From NCBI GenBank assembly GCA_944332505.1, contig CALVKC010000018.1:1-16862 (forward strand): DNA of 16,862 bases. The letters run 5' to 3'. Positions within the stretch are counted from its first letter, which is position 1; every line of letters begins with the position of its first letter. This stretch comes from an uncultured Bacilli bacterium. GTDB taxonomy: Bacteria > Bacillota_I > Bacilli_A > RF39 > UBA660. Positions 1-7,354 of the stretch are shown here, one piece after another. The notes beneath the pieces were generated by a model. The model saw only the letters and a program-made list of their open reading frames with translations, was not told where the DNA came from and ran no database searches. Position numbers and translations under genes: made by a program.

Positions 1-108
1 CCATTTGTAACTGGTACACCGGCGACAAATGGAGCAATTCTGTTTGAATCATATTTTCCGGCTAAATCACTATTTAGAATACTAAATAAAATTATAAATG
101 GCCAATAG
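1..108 (+). CDS. 3' end of an unidentified gene (partial)
   Basis: An open frame enters from the left edge and ends at a TAG codon at 106-108, giving about 35 C-terminal residues that include TGTPATNGAIL and end in NKIINGQ. There is no start in the window. The fragment is too short to assign. If the module follows the usual siphophage order, the gene just upstream of the distal tail gene would be the tape measure, so this could be the tail end of one, but that is positional inference only. A TGTPxxN string also occurs in SF2 helicases, but nothing else here supports a helicase. The frame could also be fortuitous. Confidence 0.35.
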   Translation, partial: PFVTGTPATNGAILFESYFPAKSLFRILNKIINGQ

Positions 109-114
109 TTCGTC

Positions 115-142
115 TTAACAAATTTCTTTTTTATTATATAAT
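115..142 (+). promoter_or_regulatory. Putative sigma-A-type promoter for the recombinase gene
   Basis: A -35-like TTAACA at 115-120 (5 of 6 match to TTGACA) is followed after 16 bp by a perfect -10 TATAAT at 137-142. The recombinase ATG lies 24 bases downstream of the -10, with an AAAAAGGAG ribosome binding site between. The DNA is so AT-rich that chance matches are common, but box quality and spacing are both good. It would let the recombinase be expressed separately from the late tail transcript. Confidence 0.45.
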
Positions 143-165
143 TGAAATAAAAAGGAGAATTTTGT

Positions 166-1161
166 ATGACGAATAATATTAGGAATAATATAATGTTAGA
201 ATTAAAAATGAATTTTACTACAGAACAACTTCAAATGATTGATTTAGCCGTGGCAAAATCAATTAAAGGATATAAAATTGAAAAAGAAGAAACTCTTCCT
301 ATAGTTTGTGAACAAATTATACCTATTGAAGTAAATGAGTTTTTAATAAGAAAACAAATAAAAGGATGTTCAGATAAGACTTTGGAACAGTATAAATATT
401 TAATGAAAGATTTCGTATTATGGCTAAATAAAGACATAAAAAGGGTTACTGATATTGATATTTTATCATATTTAGATTATCGTTTAAAAAATAAAAAGGT
501 TTCTAAAAAGACATTAGATAATAATCGTCTTATATTAAGTTCTTTTTATTCTTTTATGCGTGATACAGGAAAAATATCATATAATCCAATGTCAACAATT
601 GATCGTATTAAATTTAAAGAAAAAGTTAGAGAACCACTTTCAGATATAGAATTAGAAAAAGTACGTAATGCTTGTAAAACATTACGTGAAAAAGCTATGT
701 TTGAAGTACTTTATTCTACTGGTGCAAGAGTTAGTGAAATTGTCGAATTAAATTATACGGATATTAATTTTACTAATCGTTCTGTCTTAATTACAGGAAA
801 AGGAGATCAAGAAAGATATATATATTTTAATGCTAAATCAGTTATAGCAATTCAAAATTATATAAAAACAAGAAATGATAATAATGATGCGTTATTTGTT
901 TCATATCGTAAACCATATAAACGATTATCTAAAACTATGATTGAAAAAGAAATAAAAAATATAGGTGAAAGATCAGGGATTGGAAGAAATATATTTCCAC
1001 ATTTATTAAGACATACATTTGCAACAGATATGTTAGAACATGGTGCAAATATTGACGTTGTATCAAAATTATTAGGCCATAAAAAATTAGAAACGACACA
1101 AATTTATGCAAAGATAAAGAAGAAAGAATTAGAGTTTTCACATAATAAATATATTATATAA
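166..1161 (+). CDS. Tyrosine recombinase / integrase (XerC/D-like)
   Basis: A 331-residue site-specific recombinase that would cut and rejoin DNA through a covalent 3'-phosphotyrosine. The N-terminal core-binding (SAM-like) domain spans about residues 52-140 and the catalytic domain about 155-325. All expected catalytic residues are visible: Arg188 in STGARVSE, Lys212 in the beta-hairpin ITGKGDQ, His279-x-x-Arg282 in HLLRHTFA, His305 in LGHKK and Tyr314 in QIYAKI. About 50 extra residues precede the core-binding domain, slightly longer than a plain Xer protein. The ATG at 166 has an AAAAAGGAG site at good spacing. The gene sits directly upstream of tail genes rather than beside an excisionase or repressor, which is unusual for a prophage integrase. 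It may be a DNA-inversion or phase-variation recombinase, or an inserted mobile gene. The catalytic family is certain; the role is inferred. Confidence 0.93.
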   Translation: MTNNIRNNIMLELKMNFTTEQLQMIDLAVAKSIKGYKIEKEETLPIVCEQIIPIEVNEFLIRKQIKGCSDKTLEQYKYLMKDFVLWLNKDIKRVTDIDILSYLDYRLKNKKVSKKTLDNNRLILSSFYSFMRDTGKISYNPMSTIDRIKFKEKVREPLSDIELEKVRNACKTLREKAMFEVLYSTGARVSEIVELNYTDINFTNRSVLITGKGDQERYIYFNAKSVIAIQNYIKTRNDNNDALFVSYRKPYKRLSKTMIEKEIKNIGERSGIGRNIFPHLLRHTFATDMLEHGANIDVVSKLLGHKKLETTQIYAKIKKKELEFSHNKYII

Positions 1162-1193
1162 AATATGAATAACTAAGAAAGGAAGGTGTTTCT

Positions 1194-2087
1194 ATGTTCT
1201 TAGGAACTTCATTTGCTGGTACTGCATCCGCAAAATCGCATAATGTGCCATATATATCAAATATTACTGAATTTACAATTAAAAATGTAATAATTGATGA
1301 ACTATATGCTACTAAAGATGTATTAATAGATTTTGATTGGGAAATACCTGATGCTTGGACTTTTAATACATATTTACATGGATTATTCCAGGGAGATACT
1401 TATGCAGGAAATGTTAGTTTCTCTGAAAGTGTAGTAGATAAAATAAAAATTAAAAAGAGATATAAAGGCGATTTTACATGGAAAACAATATACGAAAAAG
1501 AGATTCGGTCTAATGAAGATTTCGCTGTAGAAATTTATGATTATTATGAACCTTCAAATCGTGATATTGAATATGCATATGTTGCTGTAATTTCCAATGC
1601 TGATTCTGATGCTATTTCTACTACTGTACATTCTGAATTTGACTATTATTTTATTGTTGAAAAAGATGAAAGTTATCCTATTATATTGGATATATCTAAT
1701 GAAATTACGTATAACAGAGAAACGGCAACAATTACATCTCCTGGTAGAAAATATCCTTACGTTGTTAATAATGGTATTTCAAAATATTATTCTGGTACTA
1801 TAAATGCAACCTTTATTGAATTAAAAAATTGTGAATGGGATGTAGAAAAAGGTTGGGAATATAGAAATAAAATAGACCAGTTCCTTACAAATGGTAAACC
1901 TAAAATACTAAAATCATTTGAAGGTGATATGTGGATGATTAATATTGTTGGCAATCTCCCACGTACTGAAAATGATCATTATCAATATGTTTCACATAAA
2001 ATAGATTGGGTAGAATGTGGAAATCCAACTTTAATAAGTGATTTATATGATAATAATTTTATAGATACTGATACTGATAGAGAATAA
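1194..2087 (+). CDS. Distal-tail-like (Dit) / tail-tip baseplate protein
   Basis: A 297-residue protein, ATG at 1194 behind an AAGGAAGG site. It resembles distal tail or baseplate proteins of phages of Gram-positive bacteria, which cap the tail tube and carry the receptor-binding apparatus. Supporting patterns are PGRKYPYVVNNG followed by YYSGTINATFIE in the middle, and a C-terminal stretch with GKPKILKSFEGDMWMINI and then IDWVECGN. This matches the end of many Dit-like proteins, where a beta-strand series finishes in a W-x-E-x-G motif. It lies 13 bases upstream of the hub gene, consistent with Dit followed by hub. The N-terminus contains a small Ala/Gly/Ser-rich stretch but no hydrophobic core, so it is not a signal peptide. 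I assign it from pattern memory and position; the exact Pfam family is not certain. Confidence 0.65.
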   Translation: MFLGTSFAGTASAKSHNVPYISNITEFTIKNVIIDELYATKDVLIDFDWEIPDAWTFNTYLHGLFQGDTYAGNVSFSESVVDKIKIKKRYKGDFTWKTIYEKEIRSNEDFAVEIYDYYEPSNRDIEYAYVAVISNADSDAISTTVHSEFDYYFIVEKDESYPIILDISNEITYNRETATITSPGRKYPYVVNNGISKYYSGTINATFIELKNCEWDVEKGWEYRNKIDQFLTNGKPKILKSFEGDMWMINIVGNLPRTENDHYQYVSHKIDWVECGNPTLISDLYDNNFIDTDTDRE

Positions 2088-2100
2088 AGGTGGTGATATT

Positions 2101-3552
2101 ATGTACTACTCTCCTACTCAATCAGATTTAGCATTAATAAAACAACAAAGCAAAGATGTTTTTGTTAAAATAGAATTATTAAATAAACAATTTAAAATAT
2201 TAGAGTCCATTCAGGGTAATCTAATTTCTGATAATCTTAGTGTTGATAGTGGATCAAAACAACGTAGAACATATTCTTGTAATTTATATGTTACAGATGC
2301 ATCTTTTTTAATTGGTGATGATAAAAAAATATGGATTGATAAATATATCCGTGTTTATTATGGTATCAAATCTGTTAGAACTGATGAAATAACATGGTGG
2401 TTGATGGGAACATTTACTTATATAAATGCAGATTATACTTATAGTGCTACAGAAAATAATTTGTCACTTTCATGTGCAGATAGAATGGCAGATTATGATG
2501 GTACAAAAAATGGTCAAATATCAGGATATTCTTTAACTGTTCCTGCCGGAGAAGATATTAGGTCTTCAGTAATAGCGTTATTAGATGATGCTGGAATAAC
2601 AAATTATATTGTTGAAGATATACAAAAAGAAATACCTTATGACTTAGAGTTTAATGGAACGATAACATATTGTGATGTGTGGACAAAAATATGTGAATTA
2701 TATGATTCATGGGAATTCTTTTTTGATGTTGATGGAACTTTTATTTGGAGACAAATACCTACTGGTTTATCTGAACCTGTAATATTAGATGACACATTTT
2801 TTAATGATATATACGTACAAGAAACAACAAATAACTCTTTCTCTGGAATTTATAATGTAACAGAAGTTTGGGGAAAAGTATTTGAATTAGAATTAGAAGA
2901 TAGATATGCTGATACTTCTACTTATTCAAATGGAGTATATAGTATTACATTAGAAGGTGTTGAAAGTTATGAAGATATTGATCATCTTGATCAAATAGGG
3001 ATTAAAATTTGTGCTAATAATGCTGCTGGTGCAAAAGTAAATATTAATGGACTTGGAGACATTCCTATTGTAAATGATGATGGTACTGCAATTGAAGCAG
3101 ATAGAATGAAGGCAGATACAGATTATGTTTTTTCTTACCGAAGAAATATGGGAGAGGTAAAGCAGAATTGTTTATATTTATTAGGACAATATCAAGCATA
3201 TGCAATTTATAAAGAAACAAATGAAGATTGCCCTTTTAGTACTACTAATTTAGGATATGAAATTATAAACAGGCTAGATTATGAAAATTTATATTCTGAT
3301 GATTTATGTTACAATCAAGCAGAATATCAAACATATCAAACAACAGCAATGTTAGATACAATTAATTTAACTTTATTAATAGTTCCATTTATTGATGTAA
3401 ATCAAAAGGTCAGATATACATCAAAAATGACTGGTCAAACAAATCAATATATGATTAAAAGTTTTAGTTGGTCTACATTTGATGGAACAATGTCATTAAC
3501 TCTCTATAAATTTTTAGAGAGTTTTTCTTATGTGAAAAATAAAAATAATTAG
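2101..3552 (+). CDS. Baseplate hub / tail protein, DUF5048-like
   Basis: A 483-residue structural tail protein, ATG at 2101 preceded by AAAGGTGGTG. The N-terminal third, with short strand motifs and SATENNLSLSCADRMADYDG, and the C-terminus, with IDVNQKVRYTSKMTGQTNQYMIKSFSW, have the look of DUF5048-type or gp27/Tal-like hub proteins. These form the ring under the distal tail protein through which DNA passes. Residues about 279-368 look like a separate inserted module. They contain VKVNINGLGDIP-like sequence and a K-A-D-x-x-Y-x-F-x-Y ending, which strongly recall a small beta module usually found in tail fibres. No peptidase or lysozyme motif is evident. The gene is part of a tight operon, with 13 bases before it and 24 bases after it to the next ATG. 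Confidence 0.65.
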   Translation: MYYSPTQSDLALIKQQSKDVFVKIELLNKQFKILESIQGNLISDNLSVDSGSKQRRTYSCNLYVTDASFLIGDDKKIWIDKYIRVYYGIKSVRTDEITWWLMGTFTYINADYTYSATENNLSLSCADRMADYDGTKNGQISGYSLTVPAGEDIRSSVIALLDDAGITNYIVEDIQKEIPYDLEFNGTITYCDVWTKICELYDSWEFFFDVDGTFIWRQIPTGLSEPVILDDTFFNDIYVQETTNNSFSGIYNVTEVWGKVFELELEDRYADTSTYSNGVYSITLEGVESYEDIDHLDQIGIKICANNAAGAKVNINGLGDIPIVNDDGTAIEADRMKADTDYVFSYRRNMGEVKQNCLYLLGQYQAYAIYKETNEDCPFSTTNLGYEIINRLDYENLYSDDLCYNQAEYQTYQTTAMLDTINLTLLIVPFIDVNQKVRYTSKMTGQTNQYMIKSFSWSTFDGTMSLTLYKFLESFSYVKNKNN

Positions 3553-3576
3553 TCGAAAGTGAGGTTAAATTCAATA

Positions 3577-4281
3577 ATGAGTATTAATATCGAAGATTAT
3601 TTAGAACGATATGTAGACACTCCATTGACTAATTTCCCAGTTGGAGAAGATACATTAAATAGGATGAGTGATGTTAATGCTATTACTCTTCCACTTGTTA
3701 AGCAATATGAAACTTATTTAGCTAATGATAATATAAATGCTGCAAATCAATTGTTGGCAGCCAATCCATCATTAAATGAATGTTTATTTAATGCAACAAA
3801 ATTTAATACTATTCGAGACGCAATAATTGCAATGGAAAGATTTTGTTTAGAAGATATAGATTGGTTAGTTACGGAAGTCGCAAAAAATACTATTGGAATT
3901 AATGATGATCCTGACGAAGAACAAGCAGGATTAGTAGCATATTCAGCAGAGAAAGTAGATAGTCTTATTACTGAAGTAAAAACAATTATTGATAATAATG
4001 AAAAAATAATTCCTGTAACATTTACCGTTTCTGGATGGACTGGTGATGAAGCTCCATATATTCAAACAGTTAGTGTTGAAAGTATAACAGAAAATGATGA
4101 ACCAACATTAATTAAATATAGAGATGGAGATTTTGTTGTAGATAATGTTAAAGCATATAATAAAGCTTTTGGGATAATTGCTAATGGAGAAGGAACTACT
4201 GGAAATGGTACTTTAACATGGAAATGTTTAAAGAAGCCAGCAATTGATATTACTGTTGGATTAAAAGGATTTACGACTTAA
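3577..4281 (+). CDS. Small baseplate / fibre-connector protein (hypothetical)
   Basis: About 234 residues. I prefer the ATG at 3577 (MSINIEDYLER) to the in-frame GTG at 3559, because a GTGAGG Shine-Dalgarno lies at 3559-3564, between the two candidates. The N-terminal two-thirds is predicted helical and acidic, with a repeated NAANQLLAANPSLNE type of helix. The C-terminal 80 residues begin VTFTVSGWTGDEAPYIQTVSV and end DITVGLKGF. I recognise that beta-rich module as recurrent at the C-termini of small tail proteins encoded between hub and fibre genes in Clostridia phages. Its function is not established; attachment of the fibre to the baseplate is inferred from position. The intergenic gap to the fibre gene is 15 bases. 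Confidence 0.6.
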   Translation: MSINIEDYLERYVDTPLTNFPVGEDTLNRMSDVNAITLPLVKQYETYLANDNINAANQLLAANPSLNECLFNATKFNTIRDAIIAMERFCLEDIDWLVTEVAKNTIGINDDPDEEQAGLVAYSAEKVDSLITEVKTIIDNNEKIIPVTFTVSGWTGDEAPYIQTVSVESITENDEPTLIKYRDGDFVVDNVKAYNKAFGIIANGEGTTGNGTLTWKCLKKPAIDITVGLKGFTT

Positions 4282-4296
4282 AGGGAGGAGGTAAAT

Positions 4297-5895
4297 ATGG
4301 GAAAAGTGTTGATTAGCGGCGGAGCTGGTGGCGGTGTTAGTTCAGATGAATTAACTGCGACTAGTTCTGATGTAATAAAAGGTAAAACAGCCGTAACAAG
4401 TGATTCAGATGATGAAATTATAACTGGTACTTTAGAATTAACTGGTGATGCTGTTGCCGATGATGTTATAGCTTCAAAAGGATTTTATAATACAGATCCT
4501 AAAAATAAAGTTGTTGGAACACTTCCTGAACATACTGGAGATATTGGTGCTTCCAATAGTTTTTTATATAGTAGTAGTTATTTTATGGATATTCCTAAAG
4601 GTGCATATAGAAGAACAGATTTAAATGGAGCGGGTGGAAGAATTTCAAGACCACAATCAACAGTGGCAACAGATCTTGGTATTACGTCTGCAAAATTAGT
4701 ATCTGGTCAAACTATATGTGGTGTCTCAGGAGATGCATGGAATGTATGGACAGGAGATTCTTTGCTTGATGCGAGTAGATTAATGTCTGGCTATTCAGGA
4801 TGGTCAAATGGAGTAAAAGTTGTTGGTACTCTTACAATTAACTCAGTCGTGTCTTTTAGCGTAGCCCCTTACAGTACCAGTCAGGTATTAGCTACATGGC
4901 AATGGCCAAGTAAGGGGCCATACAGCACGGTATATATCCAATATAAAGAAGGAGGATATCCAGCAAATGCTTGGGATGGTGTTAGAGGATACACTGGCAC
5001 AGGATCAAATTCTGCATTAGGTAGTGTGAGTACTGCAATTATCGGAGGACTAACAGCAGGACATACTTATTATTTTAGAATTTGGGTAGTTGCCAACAGT
5101 TCAATTGGTGAGTTAATGAGTGGATATCTGGAGACTACGTGTACTGTTACTAATCATGGACAGCAAATATTAACTTCATCCGGTATATGGTATTGTCCAT
5201 CAGGAGTTCGAACAATTGATGTATTTTTAGTTGGCGGTGGTACTGGTGGACAAGGTGGAGAAGTTGCTTATAGTGCTTCCGGTGGATGCGGAGGTGGATC
5301 TGGATATACTACAACAGCATTAAGTTTAAGCGTAACACCAGGGCAAGGATATAATTATTCAATTGGTGCTGGAAGTTCTGGTGGAGGAGGAGGATCAGTC
5401 GCAGGAGCAGGAGCAGGCGCAACAACCTTTGCAAGTCATAGTGCTCAAGGAGCAGGTTTAAACGGATATAAATATGGAGCTGGTGATGGCGGTTCTGGAG
5501 GCGGCGGTGGCTCTATAGGTTTTGAAGCTGGCAATATTAGAATATGTGGTGGTGCTGGTGGTACAGATGGTGCAAATGGTAATATTGGTGGTGGCCCAGA
5601 ATCTTATGAAGACGGTCTTGCAGGAGGAGCTGGATCAAATCAAACTACTCGTGCATTTAAAGAATCATGGAATACAATATACGCTGGTGGTGGCGGCGGA
5701 GGATGCAATAGTTCAGCGTCAGGTAGTCCTGGCCCTGGTGGTTCTGGTGGAGGTGGTTCCGGTGGTCGAGAAGGAGGAGGTTCGGCAGGAACACCTAATA
5801 CTGGATCTGGTGGTGGCGGCGGTGGCGCTAGAGGAACCGCCCAAGGTTATTCAGGTGGTAATGGCGCTTCTGGTGTAATTATTGTAAGATGGTAA
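4297..5895 (+). CDS. Glycine-rich tail fibre / adhesin with FN3-like domain
   Basis: A 532-residue protein with a strong AAAGGGAGGAGG site before the ATG. The N-terminal 180 residues hold degenerate repeats of the type DVI-x-GK-x-x-x-(T/S/N)-x-GTL, ending at about residues 46, 76 and 179. This repeat class is common in phage tail fibres. Residues about 183-285 form a fibronectin type III-like domain (VSFSVAPYSTSQVLATWQW, then GLTAGHTYYFRIWVV). From about 286 to the end is a glycine-rich receptor-binding type domain, starting QQILTSSGIWYCPSGV and finishing GASGVIIVRW. It has many G4-G6 runs, consistent with stacked polyglycine II helices as in other phage adhesins. The region is visibly richer in G+C than its neighbours, mostly because of GGN codons. 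It probably recognises the host surface. Confidence 0.8.
   Translation: MGKVLISGGAGGGVSSDELTATSSDVIKGKTAVTSDSDDEIITGTLELTGDAVADDVIASKGFYNTDPKNKVVGTLPEHTGDIGASNSFLYSSSYFMDIPKGAYRRTDLNGAGGRISRPQSTVATDLGITSAKLVSGQTICGVSGDAWNVWTGDSLLDASRLMSGYSGWSNGVKVVGTLTINSVVSFSVAPYSTSQVLATWQWPSKGPYSTVYIQYKEGGYPANAWDGVRGYTGTGSNSALGSVSTAIIGGLTAGHTYYFRIWVVANSSIGELMSGYLETTCTVTNHGQQILTSSGIWYCPSGVRTIDVFLVGGGTGGQGGEVAYSASGGCGGGSGYTTTALSLSVTPGQGYNYSIGAGSSGGGGGSVAGAGAGATTFASHSAQGAGLNGYKYGAGDGGSGGGGGSIGFEAGNIRICGGAGGTDGANGNIGGGPESYEDGLAGGAGSNQTTRAFKESWNTIYAGGGGGGCNSSASGSPGPGGSGGGGSGGREGGGSAGTPNTGSGGGGGGARGTAQGYSGGNGASGVIIVRW
4864..4918 (+). repeat. 9-bp inverted repeat inside the fibre gene
   Basis: GCCCCTTAC at 4864-4872 is exactly complementary to GTAAGGGGC at 4910-4918, with a 37-base spacer, inside the FN3-coding part of the fibre gene. 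GC-rich complementary arms stand out in this AT-rich background. It may be an mRNA hairpin or a chance result of codon choice; one such pair does not make an invertible element. Confidence 0.4.
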
Positions 5896-5911
5896 AAAGG
5901 AGAAAATAATT

Positions 5912-6229
5912 ATGTGGTGTAATCAAATATTTGCTCAAATTAATGATAATAAAATTCAAAACATAATCGTATGTGATAATTATGAAATGGCAAATTATTT
6001 AGCCAGATGTACTTATGGAGAAAATGCCATTGCTGTAGATACAACTTTATATCCTGTTGGTATTGGTGATCTATATGAAGATGGTAAATTTTATAGAATA
6101 ACAAACGAGGAAACAAATGAACTGGTAGAAATTACTCGTAATCCAACAGAAGCAGAGCAGATTGAAAAAATTCAATATGAATCAGATGATTTAACTTTAT
6201 TGGTTGCAGATATGATTGGAGGTGTTTAA
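5912..6229 (+). CDS. Small tail accessory protein (XkdW-like, possible fibre chaperone)
   Basis: A 105-residue soluble protein with ATG at 5912 after an AAAAGGAG site, 16 bases behind the fibre gene. The sequence follows a pattern common in small proteins encoded directly downstream of Firmicutes phage fibres. It has an N-terminal FAQINDNKIQNIIVCDNYEMAN (split here by function: strand, turn, helix), a TYGENAIAVDTT segment, then VGIGDLYEDGKFYR. The last motif, a predicted beta-hairpin with G-D-x-Y-x-D-G-x-F-Y-R, is the most diagnostic. Members are generally annotated as XkdW-like or hypothetical. A role in fibre folding or assembly is inferred from position only. Confidence 0.6.
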   Translation: MWCNQIFAQINDNKIQNIIVCDNYEMANYLARCTYGENAIAVDTTLYPVGIGDLYEDGKFYRITNEETNELVEITRNPTEAEQIEKIQYESDDLTLLVADMIGGV

Positions 6230-6231
6230 TA

Positions 6232-6846
6232 ATGTTAAATGACGTTCAAAAATCAATATTAATTAAATCAATAAAAGTAAGATTAAATCGAAAAGAAGAC
6301 GTTGCAGAAATTTTTAAGTCTTATAAGAATCTTACAGAAGAAGAAAAAACAGAAATATTATCTGAATGTTCTATTGTTTATGATCCAACATTAGAAGAAA
6401 TAAGAACTAAAAAAATTAACGACTTCTCTTCTATCTGCAAACAAAATATTGAAAATGGAGTAACAATTTCTATTGAGGGTCAAGATGAACATTTTACTTA
6501 TGGAATTGAAAATGGAGATCAAGGAAATATTGATGATATTTTTAATCTAGCTGTTACAACAGGTTTATCTCAGCCTTATCATAGTTCTGATGGAAATTGT
6601 AAACTCTATACCGTAGAACAAATTACAGAGTTATACATTGCTGTAAAATATTTAAAAGCAAAAGAAACAACTTATTTTAATCAGATTAAACAATATATAA
6701 AAGATACGGATGACAAAGAAATTATTAAATCAATTACATATGGACAAGAATTAACTGGAAAATATCTTGAAAATTATAATAATATGATGGAACAAAGTCA
6801 AACAATTATTTATGCACTTACCAAAACCACCAACTTAAATTTGTAA
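6232..6846 (+). CDS. DUF4376-like phage tail accessory protein
   Basis: A 204-residue protein starting at 6232, two bases after the preceding stop codon, so probably translationally coupled; AGGTG of its ribosome site lies within the end of the upstream gene. After a helical, charged N-terminal 60 residues come KINDFSSICKQNIENGVTI and EDEHF-like strands, then a YHSSDGNCKLYTVEQITELYIAV stretch and a helix containing TTYFNQIKQYI. This order matches the DUF4376 type of protein found next to phage fibres, where the C-D/K-L/Y-T/S-x-x-(E/D) turn precedes a helix with a TTY motif. The biochemical role is unknown. It belongs to the tail operon by position and spacing. Confidence 0.6.
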   Translation: MLNDVQKSILIKSIKVRLNRKEDVAEIFKSYKNLTEEEKTEILSECSIVYDPTLEEIRTKKINDFSSICKQNIENGVTISIEGQDEHFTYGIENGDQGNIDDIFNLAVTTGLSQPYHSSDGNCKLYTVEQITELYIAVKYLKAKETTYFNQIKQYIKDTDDKEIIKSITYGQELTGKYLENYNNMMEQSQTIIYALTKTTNLNL

Positions 6847-6879
6847 TTAAGATATTAATAAATAAGAAGGTGTAAATTA

Positions 6880-7338
6880 ATGAAGATTAAATATATATTT
6901 GAGTACATCATATTAATTTTAGTATATGCCACAGCTTATTTTTTAATTGAATGTATTTGGAAGCAATCATTATCTGATTGGAGAATGTTTATATTAGGTG
7001 GACTTATGGGTTTTTTAATAGGATTGCAGAATAATATATTCACATATGATACAGATTTTGTATATCAAATGATAGTTGGTTCTTTAATGGTAACTTTATG
7101 TGAAGCTATATTTGGATATCAATGGAATATTGTTGAAGGATTAAAAATATGGGATTATACAAATACAATAATTTATGGTGTTGGTGGTAATGTGTCACTA
7201 CTCTTTTCTCTGTTTGCTTGGACTACGTTATCTGGAGTGGTTATATTGCTAGATGACTATATTTGGCATTATGTTTTTAAAAATGGAGAAAACCCGTATT
7301 ATATTGTGTTTGGTAAAAAATTTAGTTATAAGAGTTAA
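6880..7338 (+). CDS. Four-helix membrane protein, CmpB-like ("putative ABC transporter permease" family)
   Basis: A 152-residue integral membrane protein with ATG at 6880 after AAGAAGGTG. Hydrophobic segments occur at about residues 5-23, 35-50, 61-79 and 103-126. The motifs FLIECIWKQ in helix 1, CEAIFGY in the third segment, KIWDYTN, then LLFSLFAW and ILLDDYIWHYVF follow the pattern of PF06541 (CmpB-like). In that family E-x-x-W, W-D-Y and L-D-D-Y are conserved. Bacterial members are called putative ABC permeases, but no ATPase or substrate protein is nearby, so transport is unlikely here. Placement between tail and lysis genes suggests a phage membrane role, perhaps holin-like or envelope-modifying; that is inference. 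Confidence 0.6.
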   Translation: MKIKYIFEYIILILVYATAYFLIECIWKQSLSDWRMFILGGLMGFLIGLQNNIFTYDTDFVYQMIVGSLMVTLCEAIFGYQWNIVEGLKIWDYTNTIIYGVGGNVSLLFSLFAWTTLSGVVILLDDYIWHYVFKNGENPYYIVFGKKFSYKS

Positions 7339-7354
7339 AGTTTACAAAGGAGAA

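Noticed and set aside
231..437. Minus-strand open frames inside the recombinase (also 935-1141)
   Set aside because: They lie opposite a catalytically complete gene, have no ribosome sites, and read as low-complexity I/L/F/S-rich sequence typical of AT-rich antisense frames.
1194..1240. Possible signal peptide on the Dit-like protein (AGTASAKS looks like a cleavage site)
   Set aside because: There is no positively charged start followed by a hydrophobic core; phage tail proteins are assembled in the cytoplasm.
5522..5878. A 118-residue Val/Leu-rich frame within the glycine-rich fibre
   Set aside because: It is the +1 shadow of GGN codons read as GTN/VAL-type codons; no independent ribosome site or domain.
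7253..7354. Upstream extension of endonuclease 1 to the ATG at 7253
   Set aside because: It would overlap 86 bases of the membrane-protein gene, has no ribosome site and adds no conserved residues.
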